Assembly (NCBI RefSeq): GCF_014397245.1
Contig: NZ_JACLHY010000011.1
Coordinates: forward strand, 87,107-151,106
DNA from: Arenibacter arenosicollis
Lineage (GTDB): Bacteria > Bacteroidota > Bacteroidia > Flavobacteriales > Flavobacteriaceae
Reading direction: 5' to 3'
DNA: 64,000 bases
The first letter of the stretch is position 1. Each line of letters starts with the position of its first letter. Shown in pieces: positions 21,406 through 32,084 of this stretch. The notes under the pieces were generated by a model. That model did no database searches, had not been told where the DNA came from, and saw only the letters and a program-made list of their open reading frames with translations. The position numbers and the translations under genes were made by a program.

Positions 21406-21951
21406 ATGGCCACCGTTTATTTACAGGAAATAAGGGAAGAGCTGCAAAAGGGACCCACAGAAAAAGACCATCCCTTTAGATTTTTTACGTTCTCAACTGT
21501 GGGATTAGATCAAGTTGCGCGTTTGCGCACGGTGGTCCTAAGAGATGTTTCCAAGGACCTAAAACTAACTTTCTACACTGATAGACGTTCTAAAAAAATA
21601 ACCCATATCAAAGAAAACAAAAGAGTGAGCCTGCTCCTTTACCACCCAACCAAATTGTTGCAATTAAAGATTGAAGGCACGGCAACCTACAAAGATGATG
21701 AGGCCACCAAAGAGAAATATTGGAGTAAACTGGATACGTACGCCAAAAAGCAATACACAACAAGCAGATCTCCTGGCAGTAATTTAATTAATCCCCAGAA
21801 TTTGGAATATTTAAGTGAAGAAAATCATTTCTGTATAGTAGAGATTACGCCGTATAAAATTGAATACCTAAAATTAAGTCAACCAAATCATATTAGGGTC
21901 CGTTTTTCCAAAGTTGGTATTCAGTGGGAAAGTGAGTATTTGGTCCCCTAA
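21406..21951 (+). CDS. Pyridoxamine 5'-phosphate oxidase family flavoprotein
   Basis: 181 aa. The split-barrel FMN-binding fold is shown by ARLRTVVLRDV, KLTFYTDRRSKKITHIKEN and RVSLLLYHP, and by the C-terminal IEYLKLSQPNHIRVRF. Shorter and more divergent than true PdxH; similar to the Alr4036-type group. Reaction not known. Monocistronic, divergent from guaA and convergent with the PLP decarboxylase. Confidence 0.85.
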   Translation: MATVYLQEIREELQKGPTEKDHPFRFFTFSTVGLDQVARLRTVVLRDVSKDLKLTFYTDRRSKKITHIKENKRVSLLLYHPTKLLQLKIEGTATYKDDEATKEKYWSKLDTYAKKQYTTSRSPGSNLINPQNLEYLSEENHFCIVEITPYKIEYLKLSQPNHIRVRFSKVGIQWESEYLVP

Positions 21952-21981
21952 TATTCCAACAGGCAACTTTTTTTTGTTCCT

Positions 21982-23358
21982 TTAAGCCATGGAATCCAAT
22001 ATCATGGCAATATCCTTCTCCGTGGTATCCGGATTAATAAAACAAAAGCGCGCCACAGTTTCGTAAACACCTTTTTGTTTATACTTGGTTGGAGTTACCA
22101 AGGCGAATCCTTCCCTGTGATTTTTATAGGTCCAATGGGTGTAATCTTGGGGAGACCATCCCTTTCTCCTGAACAACACGCATGAAAGACTAGGTTCCCT
22201 TACCAATTCCACCAAGGAATGCTTACGTATAAGGTTCCCCGCCAAATTGGCCAACTCTATACCTTGATCAACTGCCCACGAATACTTATCCGTACCGTGC
22301 ATGGCCAATGAAAACCAAAGTGGCAACCCCCTTACTCGGCGAGTCAGTTGTATTTGATAGTCAGAAGGGTTAAAACCATGGGCACCTTCATCCTTAAAAA
22401 TTTCCAAATAAGAACCTTCTTGTGAATGGGCTTCCTTGGCCAATTCCGGGTTTTTATAAATTATAGCTCCACAGTCATAGGGTGAAAAAAGCCATTTGTG
22501 TGGATCAATGGTAATACTATCCGCTTGCTCTATTCCTTGGAACAACGGCCTTGCTATTGTGGAGGCTAAGGCGCCACCACCATAGGCGGCATCTACATGA
22601 AACCAAAGGTTTTCCGTATTGCACACATTGGCAATACCTGACAAATCATCAATGATACCAGCATTCGTAGTACCTCCGGTACCAACAACTGCAAACAACC
22701 TATCCCTTTGTTGGCTATCAAGGGAATCAATTTTTTCACTTAGGGCCTCAGCGGTCATTTGTTCCTCAGTTTCCACCAAAAGCACATCACAGTCAATAAC
22801 CTTGGCCATGGATTTAACGGATGAATGGGCCCCGGAGGAAGTTATGATCAATCCTTTTTTATTGGTATTACTAGGATATTTGCGCCAATTTTCCCTAGCG
22901 GTAACCATAGCGGATAAGTTGGCGGCCGTACCCCCGCTTGTAAATACCCCAAAAGAACCTGACGGCAATCCGGTTAAGGAAACCAACCATTTCATGGCCT
23001 CGTTCTCGCAAAATATTCCACCTGCACCTTCCATCCAATAAGCACCATGAATACTTGATGCCGAAGTGACCAGATCAAACATTACCGCGGCACGCGTAGG
23101 CGAAGCGGGTACAAATGCCAAATGTCTGGGATGATCTATAGGTACCGTAGCTTTTATAAGCACCTCTTTAAACAGTTGAAACGCCTTTTCCCCTCCTATA
23201 CCATTAGGAGTAACAGTTTCTCCCACTAAGGCCCTTAATTCTTCTTCTTTCTTGGGTTTGCCCAATTCCGGGGCTGGATGGGTTATGCGACCAATGGCGT
23301 ATTTCATGACATCCAATGTCATTTCCACCATTTCAAAATCTACTTTGTGCATGGACAT
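21982..23358 (-). CDS. Group II pyridoxal-dependent decarboxylase (aromatic/glutamate type)
   Basis: 458 aa. The PLP lysine lies in SITIDPHKWLFSPYDCG; upstream are the pyridine-ring residues in SGAHSSVKSMAK and WFHVDAAYGG. The architecture equals aromatic-L-amino-acid decarboxylases, but the substrate cannot be assigned from motifs alone. Start at the ATG giving MSMHKVDFEM. It lies 74 bp after bshC on the same strand. Confidence 0.9.
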   Translation of the reverse strand: MSMHKVDFEMVEMTLDVMKYAIGRITHPAPELGKPKKEEELRALVGETVTPNGIGGEKAFQLFKEVLIKATVPIDHPRHLAFVPASPTRAAVMFDLVTSASSIHGAYWMEGAGGIFCENEAMKWLVSLTGLPSGSFGVFTSGGTAANLSAMVTARENWRKYPSNTNKKGLIITSSGAHSSVKSMAKVIDCDVLLVETEEQMTAEALSEKIDSLDSQQRDRLFAVVGTGGTTNAGIIDDLSGIANVCNTENLWFHVDAAYGGGALASTIARPLFQGIEQADSITIDPHKWLFSPYDCGAIIYKNPELAKEAHSQEGSYLEIFKDEGAHGFNPSDYQIQLTRRVRGLPLWFSLAMHGTDKYSWAVDQGIELANLAGNLIRKHSLVELVREPSLSCVLFRRKGWSPQDYTHWTYKNHREGFALVTPTKYKQKGVYETVARFCFINPDTTEKDIAMILDSMA

Positions 23359-23432
23359 AGTCTGTTTTTAACAAATATAACCTTTTGGATTGTTACAATC
23401 TTTCAAGAAACCGCAATAAAAAAGTATCGATT

Positions 23433-25034
23433 TCAATCCATTTTTACAATGGAAAAATCTCCGGATAACGGCCTAAGTGCCTTCATTAATCTTGGAATCA
23501 ATCGTTCTCCATACTCCAAATAAAGTTCAGAGAAATTAAGATTGCGCTCTTGTAGTGATTTATTCGGGAAAAGTTGATTCTGTATTTCGGTCATGCGCAT
23601 CACTTGATCCTCCAACTTTCGTTTTTGCGCTTTTAACAACCTTTTCTCTAAATGATCCAAACCTTGCAATTGCTTAACCTCCTGCGCTTTTACTGCGCCT
23701 AAAAAAGAAGCGTCCGTTTGGGATGCCAGTTCGTACAACCCTTTAAACTGCTCCTCCAAATGTTTCTTTTGGGGGGTAAAATCGATATCAATATTGGAAA
23801 TCTCCCTTATCTTTTTATTGATAAGACTATTTTGTTTTAGAAATATATCCGTGAGGGAAATATTCATGCGATGTAATTTCTCCATCTGTTTCCCGGTAAT
23901 TACCAATGCCGAATTACGAAGTAATAATATAGGGAAAGGCACTTTCATTTCTTCAAACATATCTTTCAGCTCCAACCAATAAGCCAATTCCCCACCTCCA
24001 CCTATATAACAGAGGTTGGGCAAAATAACTTCTTGGTATAAAGGCCTAGTAATTACGTTGGGAGAAAAACGTTCGGGGTATTTTTCCAGTTCGGCCAGTA
24101 TTTCTTCCTGACTGAATTGGATTTTAGTATCGTTTATATAATATTTTCCATCACGTTCCAATAGCCTCTCACGGACACCCTCCACCAGATAAAAATAATT
24201 AATCTCCCTTGGGTTAACCTGAATACCATAATTTTCTGGCAGGGCCTGAAGCTGATCTATGGTCGCGATTACCTTTTTATACGAAGCATTTTCCAATAAA
24301 TCCCGTTTTACATAGGGTAGCAATAAGCGCTTCAATTCTGCATTATTCCCATCCAAAATAACAAGACCGTGTTCCCCAAAAAGCTCGTTGGCCAAAAAAC
24401 GAGTGGCATCCGTAAGGTTATCATGCTCCAAATACGCCTTGGCAAACCATTCTTTTAGCCTATTGGCATTGATGCTATTGCCCATTTCATTTGAAAATGC
24501 CTCCAAGATAGCTTCCAACCCATCTGTTTCAAGCGGTCCAACAGCACCTGAGGCCATTTTATTCCATTGTAATTTTTTCCCTCTAAAATTGAAGTAGTTT
24601 ATTTCATCAAAATCGTGATCTTCGGTCGCCATCCAATAAATAGGCACAAAATTATTTTCAGGATTGGACAGCTTCAATTCCTTGGTAAGATTAATTGTGG
24701 AAATGATCTTATATAAAAAATACAGGGGGCCAGTAAACAAATTTAATTGATGTCCCGTAACAACGGTAAAAGTAGAAGCCTCTTTTAAGAGCGAAATATT
24801 TACTTTGGTATCTTCCGAAATACCAACATTCTTATATTGATCTTTCAGCACCGAATACAATACTTTCCTATGGGTCTCTGGAAAATTTTGTTTGGCCTTA
24901 ATCTGCTCCTTAAATTGATCTATACGTGGTGGTCTATCATAAAATGGCAGTAGAGTTTCCTTGCCTTCCAAATAATCACATATTAAATCAGAAAAATAAC
25001 CAGTTTTTTTAAAGGGTATGCCTTCGACTTCCAT
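23433..25034 (-). CDS. bshC: Bacillithiol biosynthesis cysteine-adding enzyme BshC
   Basis: 533 aa, full length. Ligates cysteine to glucosaminyl-malate, the last step of bacillithiol synthesis. Family landmarks: VTGHQLNLFTGPLYFLYKIIST near 90-115, FVPIYWMATEDHDFDE near 128-143, YIGGGGELAYWLELK, and a C-terminal coiled coil (EVKQLQGLDHLEKRLLKAQKRK). The other bsh genes are not in the window. Divergent from the M14 peptidase gene. Confidence 0.96.
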   Translation of the reverse strand: MEVEGIPFKKTGYFSDLICDYLEGKETLLPFYDRPPRIDQFKEQIKAKQNFPETHRKVLYSVLKDQYKNVGISEDTKVNISLLKEASTFTVVTGHQLNLFTGPLYFLYKIISTINLTKELKLSNPENNFVPIYWMATEDHDFDEINYFNFRGKKLQWNKMASGAVGPLETDGLEAILEAFSNEMGNSINANRLKEWFAKAYLEHDNLTDATRFLANELFGEHGLVILDGNNAELKRLLLPYVKRDLLENASYKKVIATIDQLQALPENYGIQVNPREINYFYLVEGVRERLLERDGKYYINDTKIQFSQEEILAELEKYPERFSPNVITRPLYQEVILPNLCYIGGGGELAYWLELKDMFEEMKVPFPILLLRNSALVITGKQMEKLHRMNISLTDIFLKQNSLINKKIREISNIDIDFTPQKKHLEEQFKGLYELASQTDASFLGAVKAQEVKQLQGLDHLEKRLLKAQKRKLEDQVMRMTEIQNQLFPNKSLQERNLNFSELYLEYGERLIPRLMKALRPLSGDFSIVKMD

Positions 25035-25235
25035 AGAAATATTGGTAATAGCTGGTAAAGATAAAATTATCCCTTTTTTCAGTTCCTAAAAATACGTTAA
25101 GAAGTTTAAATATCAATTTTAAAATAACTTTTTGAACTTTGTTTTGGCTAATCTGAAAATCGCGAGTCCTATTGGAATAGAACTAATATCACTAATATTC
25201 CTTAGATTTGATTTGAAGCAAATTAATGGATTTCT

Positions 25236-27692
25236 ATGAAAAAACTTTTACTAACCTTTATTCTCCTTACTACCACCTTTGGCATTTCCCAAACTTTACT
25301 ATCCCCATCAGAATTTTTAGGTTACGGGTTGGGATCGGAATTTACTCGGCACCATCAAGTAGTGGAATATTATAAATATCTGGCCCATAGCGCTTCGGAC
25401 CGAGTTAAATTGATAGAGTATGGAAAAACCAACGAACGTAGACCATTGATCGTGGCCTATGTTTCTACAGCCGAAAATATAGGTAACCTGGAGTCTATTA
25501 GGAAGGAACATATTAAGAATACTACAGGTGAGGGGTCGCCTACCAAGGCCATTGTATGGTTAAGCTATAATGTTCATGGAAATGAAAGTGTAAGCACCGA
25601 AGCCTCCATGCAGACCATATATGAACTATTGACCAGCAAAGCGTCCTACCTAAAAAATACCGTGGTGATTATAGACCCATGTATTAATCCAGATGGGCGG
25701 GATCGTTATGTAAACTGGTACAATCAATTTAAGAATACTCCCAATAATATTGACCCCAATAGCAAGGAACACCATGAAGGTTGGTTGAACGGGCGGTCTA
25801 ACCATTACATGTTCGACCTAAATCGTGATTGGGCATGGCTCACACAAATTGAAAGTCGACAACGCATAAAGGTTTTTAACCAATGGCTGCCACATGTACA
25901 TGTGGATTTTCATGAACAGGGAGTAAACAATCCTTATTATTTTGCCCCGGCCGCAGAACCCTTTCATGAAGTTGTAACCGATTTTCAGCGCGATTTTCAA
26001 GTTACCATAGGCAAGAACCACGCTAAATACTTCGATGCCAATGGCTGGTTTTATTTCACAAAAGAAGTCTTTGATCTTTTATACCCTAGCTATGGCGACA
26101 CCTTCCCCACATACAATGGTGGCATAGGAATGACCTATGAGCAGGGTGGCAGTGGACATGCCGGATTGGGAGTCAAAACCATTATAGGGGACACGCTTAC
26201 CCTCCAAGACCGTATAGCACATCACCTCACCACAGGCTTGTCTACAGTGGAAGTAGCCTCCCAAAATTCAGAAAGATTAAACAGGGAATTCAAGAAATTC
26301 TATAAGGAAAAGAATTTCAAATACAAGAGTTATGTGATGAACGGGGACCCAGATAAAATTGAAGCCATTACCTCATTGCTTAAATCCCATGAGATTAAAT
26401 ACGGCTGGGCGAAGGACGGATTGGTAAAAGGTCACCTGTATAGCTCCGGGAAATTGGGGACTCTAAAAACTACCCCTGCAAGTTTAGTGGTATCTACCAA
26501 TCAAGCCAAAGGCACCTTGGCACAGGTGCTCATGGAACCCAATACAAAACTCAGTGATTCGCTCACCTACGATATTACGGCCTGGTCATTACCCTACGCC
26601 TATGGATTGGAGTCTATTGCTTCCCAAACATTGGTGGATTCCAACACACCTGGTGATGGGATATCCCAACCCACTCCGGAAACCAAAATCACGGAGGATA
26701 ATTATGCCTATGTAAGCGATTGGACCAGCATGAAAGATGCCCGATTTTTAACAGCATTAATGAAGGAAAATATAAGGGTTCGGTTTGCCAAAAATCCTTT
26801 TCGTGTGGAAGGGAAGAAATTTGAGCGAGGCAGTTTGATCATTACCAAAGGAGATAACAAGAACCATAAGGGTTTTGCGGAAACCTTAAGCAGGGTGGCC
26901 TACAACAACAAAACCTTATTAACACCGGCCAATACCGGATTTGTGGAAAAAGGAAATGATTTTGGTTCCAGTTACGTACCAATGATTACCGACACCAAAA
27001 TAGCCATGTTGTCCGGGGAACCGACAAGCACCCTTCAATTTGGGGAAATTTGGCACTTTTTTGAACAACAGCTACAATATCCGCTGACCATTTTGGATAC
27101 TGAATATTACGATGAAGTGGACATAAACGAATATGATGTCCTTATTCTCCCCAACGGATGGTATTCCAAGTTCTTTAATGAAAGTAGACTTGAAGAACTA
27201 AAGGAATTTGTGAGCAATGGAGGAAAATTAATCGCCTTGGAAGGGGCTATAAAAAGTATAATAGGGGAACATGGTTTTAAAATAAAGGAAAAGGAAGTTA
27301 AAAAAGATAGTACTGAAACCATACTGCCTTATGAGGAGGCAGAGCGGGAAGACATCAAGAACTCGATTACCGGTGCTATTTTTAAAACCAAGGTAGATTC
27401 AACACATCCATTGGCCTACGGTTACGGCGACGAATACTTTACACTTAAGTTAAGTGATGACGCTTTTGAAAATCTGGATACAGGCACTGTCGCTTATTTA
27501 GAAAAAAACATTATTCCCATTTCTGGTTTCGCAGGAAGCGAAGCCAAGAAAAAGATTGCAAATACACTTGTATTCGGGGTGGAGGACCTAGGCAAGGGAC
27601 AGGTAGTTTATATGGTAGACAATCCTTTATTCCGTGGATTTTGGGAGAACGGAAAACTCTTTTTCGTCAATGCCCTATTCATGGTAAAATAA
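25236..27692 (+). CDS. Secreted M14-family zinc carboxypeptidase-like peptidase
   Basis: 818 aa. Signal peptide about 1-19. Catalytic domain to about 370, with zinc ligands H114 and E117 (NVHGNES) and H226 (VDFHEQG), and a candidate general base E302 (GMTYEQGGSG). A long C-terminal part (about 390-818) includes a GATase-like segment (TKIAMLSGEPTS, later VLILPNGWYSKF). This is the usual size for large Bacteroidetes M14 peptidases, which are thought to feed on extracellular protein. The TAGATTTG at 25203-25210 matches a -7 box, without a clear partner box. Confidence 0.9.
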   Translation: MKKLLLTFILLTTTFGISQTLLSPSEFLGYGLGSEFTRHHQVVEYYKYLAHSASDRVKLIEYGKTNERRPLIVAYVSTAENIGNLESIRKEHIKNTTGEGSPTKAIVWLSYNVHGNESVSTEASMQTIYELLTSKASYLKNTVVIIDPCINPDGRDRYVNWYNQFKNTPNNIDPNSKEHHEGWLNGRSNHYMFDLNRDWAWLTQIESRQRIKVFNQWLPHVHVDFHEQGVNNPYYFAPAAEPFHEVVTDFQRDFQVTIGKNHAKYFDANGWFYFTKEVFDLLYPSYGDTFPTYNGGIGMTYEQGGSGHAGLGVKTIIGDTLTLQDRIAHHLTTGLSTVEVASQNSERLNREFKKFYKEKNFKYKSYVMNGDPDKIEAITSLLKSHEIKYGWAKDGLVKGHLYSSGKLGTLKTTPASLVVSTNQAKGTLAQVLMEPNTKLSDSLTYDITAWSLPYAYGLESIASQTLVDSNTPGDGISQPTPETKITEDNYAYVSDWTSMKDARFLTALMKENIRVRFAKNPFRVEGKKFERGSLIITKGDNKNHKGFAETLSRVAYNNKTLLTPANTGFVEKGNDFGSSYVPMITDTKIAMLSGEPTSTLQFGEIWHFFEQQLQYPLTILDTEYYDEVDINEYDVLILPNGWYSKFFNESRLEELKEFVSNGGKLIALEGAIKSIIGEHGFKIKEKEVKKDSTETILPYEEAEREDIKNSITGAIFKTKVDSTHPLAYGYGDEYFTLKLSDDAFENLDTGTVAYLEKNIIPISGFAGSEAKKKIANTLVFGVEDLGKGQVVYMVDNPLFRGFWENGKLFFVNALFMVK

Positions 27693-27746
27693 TCTGGACA
27701 ATGCTAAAGCGCACCAAACAATCAACACTTAAATTAGGCCAGAAAT

Positions 27747-29105
27747 ATGGAGGAAATAGTTGAAGCACAAAAACAATTCTTTAATAGCAATACCACCAAG
27801 GATATAGCTTTCAGGATTGGGCAATTGCAAAAATTGGAATCCATATTAAGAGCTAATGAAGAACTCCTGCACCAGGCCATATACAAGGATTTTAAAAAGT
27901 CCGCCTTTGAAAATTACACTACTGAAATCAGCTTGCTATATCACGACATAAAAGAGGCCATAAAAAGGGTAAAAAAATGGTCGGCACAAAAAAGGGTCAG
28001 GACCAATTTGGCCAATTTACCTGGTAAATCCTATATAATTCCGGAACCATTAGGTGTAAGTCTAATCATAGGGGCATGGAATTACCCCTACCAACTTTCC
28101 CTTGCTCCGGCTATTGCCGCCATTGCCGCAGGGAATACCGTGATAATAAAACCAAGTGAATTGCCCATTAACACCAGCAAGGCAATGGCCAAATTGATCA
28201 ACGAAAATTTTGACCCCAATTTTTTTAAGGTGATCGAAGGCGGTGTAGCCGAAACCACCGACTTACTAAATCAAAAGTTCGATAAAATATTTTTCACAGG
28301 GAGTGTGCCTGTTGGGAAAATCGTCTACCAGGCTGCAGCAAAAAAATTAATTCCTGTTACCTTGGAATTAGGAGGAAAAAGTCCAGCTATAATTACAGCC
28401 AACTGCGACCTCAAAATAAGTGTAAAAAGACTTATTTGGGCAAAATATCTTAATGCTGGCCAAACCTGCATTGCCCCGGACTATGTGGTAGTGCACGAAA
28501 AAGTTAAAGAGGAGTTTTTAAAACTGGCCAAAAAGGAAATAGCCCAATCCAAATTTTTGATAGAAGAGGATAATTACGTTCAGATAATAAATGATAAAAA
28601 CCTGCAGCGTCTAATAGCCTTGATCGATAAGGATAAAATATACACAGGAGGGGAATACGATCTTGAAAATAGAATTATGGAACCCACCATTTTAACCAAT
28701 ATTACTTTTGAAGATAAGGTAATGCAGGACGAAATATTCGGCCCAATCCTTCCAGTTTTGGAATATAACGACCTTAACAAAATTATACAAGAAATAAAGG
28801 CCAGACCAAAGCCACTATCCTGTTATGTCTTTACCAGCGTTAAGAAGATAAAACGCAAAATTTTGGATGAAATCTCTTTTGGTGGTGGAGCCGTAAATGA
28901 CGCCGTAATGCACATTGCCAATAGCAATATGGGCTTTGGAGGTGTTGGAGAAAGTGGCATAGGCTCTTATCACGGCGAATACGGATTTAGAGCATTTTCA
29001 CACTATAAGGGTATATTGGAGAAACCAACCTGGATAGAACCGAACTTTAAATATCACCCCCATACCAAAAGTAAATTAAAATGGATAAAACGGCTTATTG
29101 GCTGA
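27747..29105 (+). CDS. Aldehyde dehydrogenase, ALDH3-like
   Basis: 452 aa, the short ALDH3 form. Oxidises aldehydes to acids with NAD(P)+. Catalytic Cys241 in NAGQTCIAPDY, general base Glu207 in LELGGKSP, and the FTGSVPVGK nucleotide-binding turn. The short C-terminus without the class 1 oligomerisation strand fits class 3. It starts 54 bp after the M14 gene, so the two may share a transcript. Substrate unknown. Confidence 0.93.
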   Translation: MEEIVEAQKQFFNSNTTKDIAFRIGQLQKLESILRANEELLHQAIYKDFKKSAFENYTTEISLLYHDIKEAIKRVKKWSAQKRVRTNLANLPGKSYIIPEPLGVSLIIGAWNYPYQLSLAPAIAAIAAGNTVIIKPSELPINTSKAMAKLINENFDPNFFKVIEGGVAETTDLLNQKFDKIFFTGSVPVGKIVYQAAAKKLIPVTLELGGKSPAIITANCDLKISVKRLIWAKYLNAGQTCIAPDYVVVHEKVKEEFLKLAKKEIAQSKFLIEEDNYVQIINDKNLQRLIALIDKDKIYTGGEYDLENRIMEPTILTNITFEDKVMQDEIFGPILPVLEYNDLNKIIQEIKARPKPLSCYVFTSVKKIKRKILDEISFGGGAVNDAVMHIANSNMGFGGVGESGIGSYHGEYGFRAFSHYKGILEKPTWIEPNFKYHPHTKSKLKWIKRLIG

Positions 29106-29221
29106 CCAACACTTTTCTTAACTATTCTAAAAAACAGGAGAATACAGTTTACATCATACAAATAGTATAGCAGAGACCAATAGCATCAAAAAAAAAATTG
29201 AACATCTAAAAAAACAGGATT

Positions 29222-29674
29222 ATGGAAAACATTTTCAATAAAGAGGTAGTGGGCAAAGTTATAGGGAGAATTAACAAATTAAACTCCAAAAGTACCGCCC
29301 TATGGGGTAAAATGACAGTTGCGCAGATGTTGGCCCATTGTAACGTCCCCTATGAAATGGTCTATACTGATAAACACCCCAAACCTAACGGAATAATGAA
29401 ATTTATGCTTAAACTTTTTGTAAAACAACCAGTGGTTAATGACAAACCATACAAAAAAAACAGCAGGACTGCTCCGGCATTTCTAATTACAGACGAAAGG
29501 GACTTTGAAGTTGAAAAAAAGCGATTGATAGACCACCTAACAAAAACTCAGGAGCTTGGAGAAAATCACTTCCACAACAAGGAATCCCATTCCTTTGGCC
29601 CCCTTACCAAAACAGAATGGAACAATTTGTTTTACAAACATCTCAACCACCATTTGGAACAATTTGGAGTATAG
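29222..29674 (+). CDS. DUF1569 domain-containing protein (DinB-like)
   Basis: 150 aa. Helical DinB/YfiT-type fold: WGKMTVAQMLAHCN near 28-41 with a metal-type His, and the C-terminal SFGPLTKTEWNNLFYKHLNHHLEQFGV supplying further His residues. Members bind divalent metal and may be thiol-dependent transferases, which would fit a bacillithiol-producing cell; that link is inference. An SD-like run is absent before the ATG. Confidence 0.85.
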   Translation: MENIFNKEVVGKVIGRINKLNSKSTALWGKMTVAQMLAHCNVPYEMVYTDKHPKPNGIMKFMLKLFVKQPVVNDKPYKKNSRTAPAFLITDERDFEVEKKRLIDHLTKTQELGENHFHNKESHSFGPLTKTEWNNLFYKHLNHHLEQFGV

Positions 29675-29840
29675 ACAATTGTTCAAAAAATACAATTAAC
29701 ACCCTCCTTTGTCCGACCTCCAAAGTTATTATGGGCATTTTTCCAAAAATATTCCATATTTAAGTATTATTCAATATTATTGCAAATTAATCAACCCATT
29801 ACGCACTTAATCAAAAAAACCATTCCATTTTAAACATCTT

Positions 29841-31940
29841 ATGAAAAATTTAAACGGCATCTATCTATTGGCAATTTCCATTTTACTTTTTTCCTGCAAC
29901 CAAAAGGAGAATAAAATGGGCGACTTTAAACTACTACCTCAACCCCAAGAATTTCAGGTTATGGGAGCCAGTTCTATATCCCACGATGAATCCCTAAAAG
30001 TTATAGCCCAAAACGGTGAGGCATTACCTATAATTAATAAGGATATCTTAGTAATTAATGAGAACAAGGGTAAGGCCACTTTAACATACGAAATAGATGC
30101 CAATTTGGATACACCGGCGGAAGGGTATACCCTAGCTATAACAGACAACCAAATTAACATAACAGGGAAAGATGAAGCTGGATTGTTCTATGCATTCAAG
30201 ACCTTGGAACAATTAATGGTTGATGCGAAAGACCAAAAGGCAAACCTACCATTATGCCAATTAAAAGATTTTCCCCTTTTGGCCTATCGTTCCGTCCACT
30301 TAGATGTAAAACACCATTTGGAAAAGACCGAATACTATTATCAATTGTTGGATAAGTTTGCCAGCTATAAGATCAACGGTATTATATTGGAAGTTGAGGA
30401 CAAATTAAAATTTAAGAGTCAGCCTATCGTTGCCTCCGAAGATGCATTGAGTATTGAAGAATGGAAAAAGATCAGTGATTACGCCAAAGACCGTCATATA
30501 GAAATCAGTCCATTGGTACAGGGATTGGGACATGCCTCATTTATATTAAAGCACCCAGAGTATAGGGAGCTTAGGGATAATCCGGAAAGTGATTGGGCTT
30601 TTAATCCATTGGACCCTAAAACCTATGAAGTGCAGTTTGACCTTTATTTAGATGCTATGGAAGCCTTTCCATATGGAAAATACCTACATGTTGGCGGTGA
30701 TGAAGTACATACCACGGGAAGAGGGAGCAAAGAATCTCCCCTGAAATTACAATTGATGTGGCTGGACAAAGTAGCCAAATTTGCTGAAGAACATGGAAAA
30801 ACCCCGATTTTTTGGGATGATATGCCGCTTAAACAGGCCGATGTTTATGACCCCATGTTTAAAAAGGAGATGACCCAAGAAGAAGTGGATCAAGTTTGGT
30901 TGGAAAATGAGCACAAATTATTGGAGTTTCTGGACATTTTCCCTAAGAATTGTATCTATATGAGATGGAATTACAGTTCCCCCCAAGCTTTAGGAAATAT
31001 TAAGGCCATGCAGTGGTTTACAGATCATGAACTACAAGTAATGGGTGCAACTGCCGGCCAAACCCGATGGGTTCTAATGCCTCAGGAAGAAAGCAATATG
31101 GAAAACATTAGATCTTTTGCGGTTAGTTCCATAAATAGTGGTCTCAATGGACTGCTGTTAACACTATGGGATGATGATTCCCCACATTTTGAATTGTACA
31201 TGAGGGGCATCTTGGCCTTTGCCGAATATTCCTGGATTGGTGACAAGCGAACTAAAGAGGAAATTAAAACTGCCTTTAGACAAAGGGAATACGGATATCC
31301 CCTTGCCGATGTTAACAATAGTTTTATTACCGCACTTGAAACACCTGTGGCATTCTGGAAAAATGCATTGCTAAAAGGCAATCAGCGCAACTTTCTACCT
31401 TCAATGGAAAATCCAATGGAAAAGGCCGTAATCGACTTTCCGGATAAGAAAAATATTGGGGCATGGAGTTCTGCCAACGAAGACCGAATAAAATCAGCAG
31501 CCCAAGTGCTATCTCAAACCGACAGTATCGCAAAAAAAATAGAATATGCCCGTTCCATTGCACTGCGCAACGACCATAACCTACAGGTTTATGAACAAGT
31601 AAATAAACTGGCCCAATTCAGCCCAAAAATGCTCTTGGCCCTCCGGGATTATGACCAGGCGGAAAGTAGAGATGACATTATTGCAACGGCTTCCAAACTC
31701 AAAGAACTGGAGTCTGAATTTAGCACCCTAAGAAAGGATTTGGAAATGGTCTACGGCAAAACACGCATTCTAACCAAACCGGACAATTACATCCTAGACC
31801 AGGACCATCATGTACATTTGGCCAACCAATCTATAAATTTCGATTGGCAATTTTATGCCGAAATATTGTTTTTTCAAAAATTGAATAATGAACTGGAAAA
31901 GGAAATTTATATGGAAAATGCAGATCCTTTAAAAAAATAA
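29841..31940 (+). CDS. GH20 beta-N-acetylhexosaminidase lipoprotein
   Basis: 699 aa. Lipoprotein signal with lipobox LFSC, Cys19. A GH20 N-terminal beta domain (about 30-140) and the catalytic barrel from about 145, with the catalytic Asp-Glu pair D287-E288 in HVGGDEVHTTGRG; FWDDMPL and LLTLWDDDSPH line the active site. The C-terminal third is helical and probably coiled. Removes terminal N-acetylhexosamines from glycans such as chitin or host polymers, acting at the cell surface or in the periplasm. Confidence 0.93.
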   Translation: MKNLNGIYLLAISILLFSCNQKENKMGDFKLLPQPQEFQVMGASSISHDESLKVIAQNGEALPIINKDILVINENKGKATLTYEIDANLDTPAEGYTLAITDNQINITGKDEAGLFYAFKTLEQLMVDAKDQKANLPLCQLKDFPLLAYRSVHLDVKHHLEKTEYYYQLLDKFASYKINGIILEVEDKLKFKSQPIVASEDALSIEEWKKISDYAKDRHIEISPLVQGLGHASFILKHPEYRELRDNPESDWAFNPLDPKTYEVQFDLYLDAMEAFPYGKYLHVGGDEVHTTGRGSKESPLKLQLMWLDKVAKFAEEHGKTPIFWDDMPLKQADVYDPMFKKEMTQEEVDQVWLENEHKLLEFLDIFPKNCIYMRWNYSSPQALGNIKAMQWFTDHELQVMGATAGQTRWVLMPQEESNMENIRSFAVSSINSGLNGLLLTLWDDDSPHFELYMRGILAFAEYSWIGDKRTKEEIKTAFRQREYGYPLADVNNSFITALETPVAFWKNALLKGNQRNFLPSMENPMEKAVIDFPDKKNIGAWSSANEDRIKSAAQVLSQTDSIAKKIEYARSIALRNDHNLQVYEQVNKLAQFSPKMLLALRDYDQAESRDDIIATASKLKELESEFSTLRKDLEMVYGKTRILTKPDNYILDQDHHVHLANQSINFDWQFYAEILFFQKLNNELEKEIYMENADPLKK

Positions 31941-32084
31941 TTAATTACAGGAATTTGCCAGGCGGAAAAGAGCGACAAAAAAGAGCAACTAAAATAACTT
32001 GTGTCCTTGTTGACAAAAATAAGAGTTTTATTAAGTATATTTCGCCCATAAATCCGATTTATAAATTAGGGTTAAGGAGTGTTT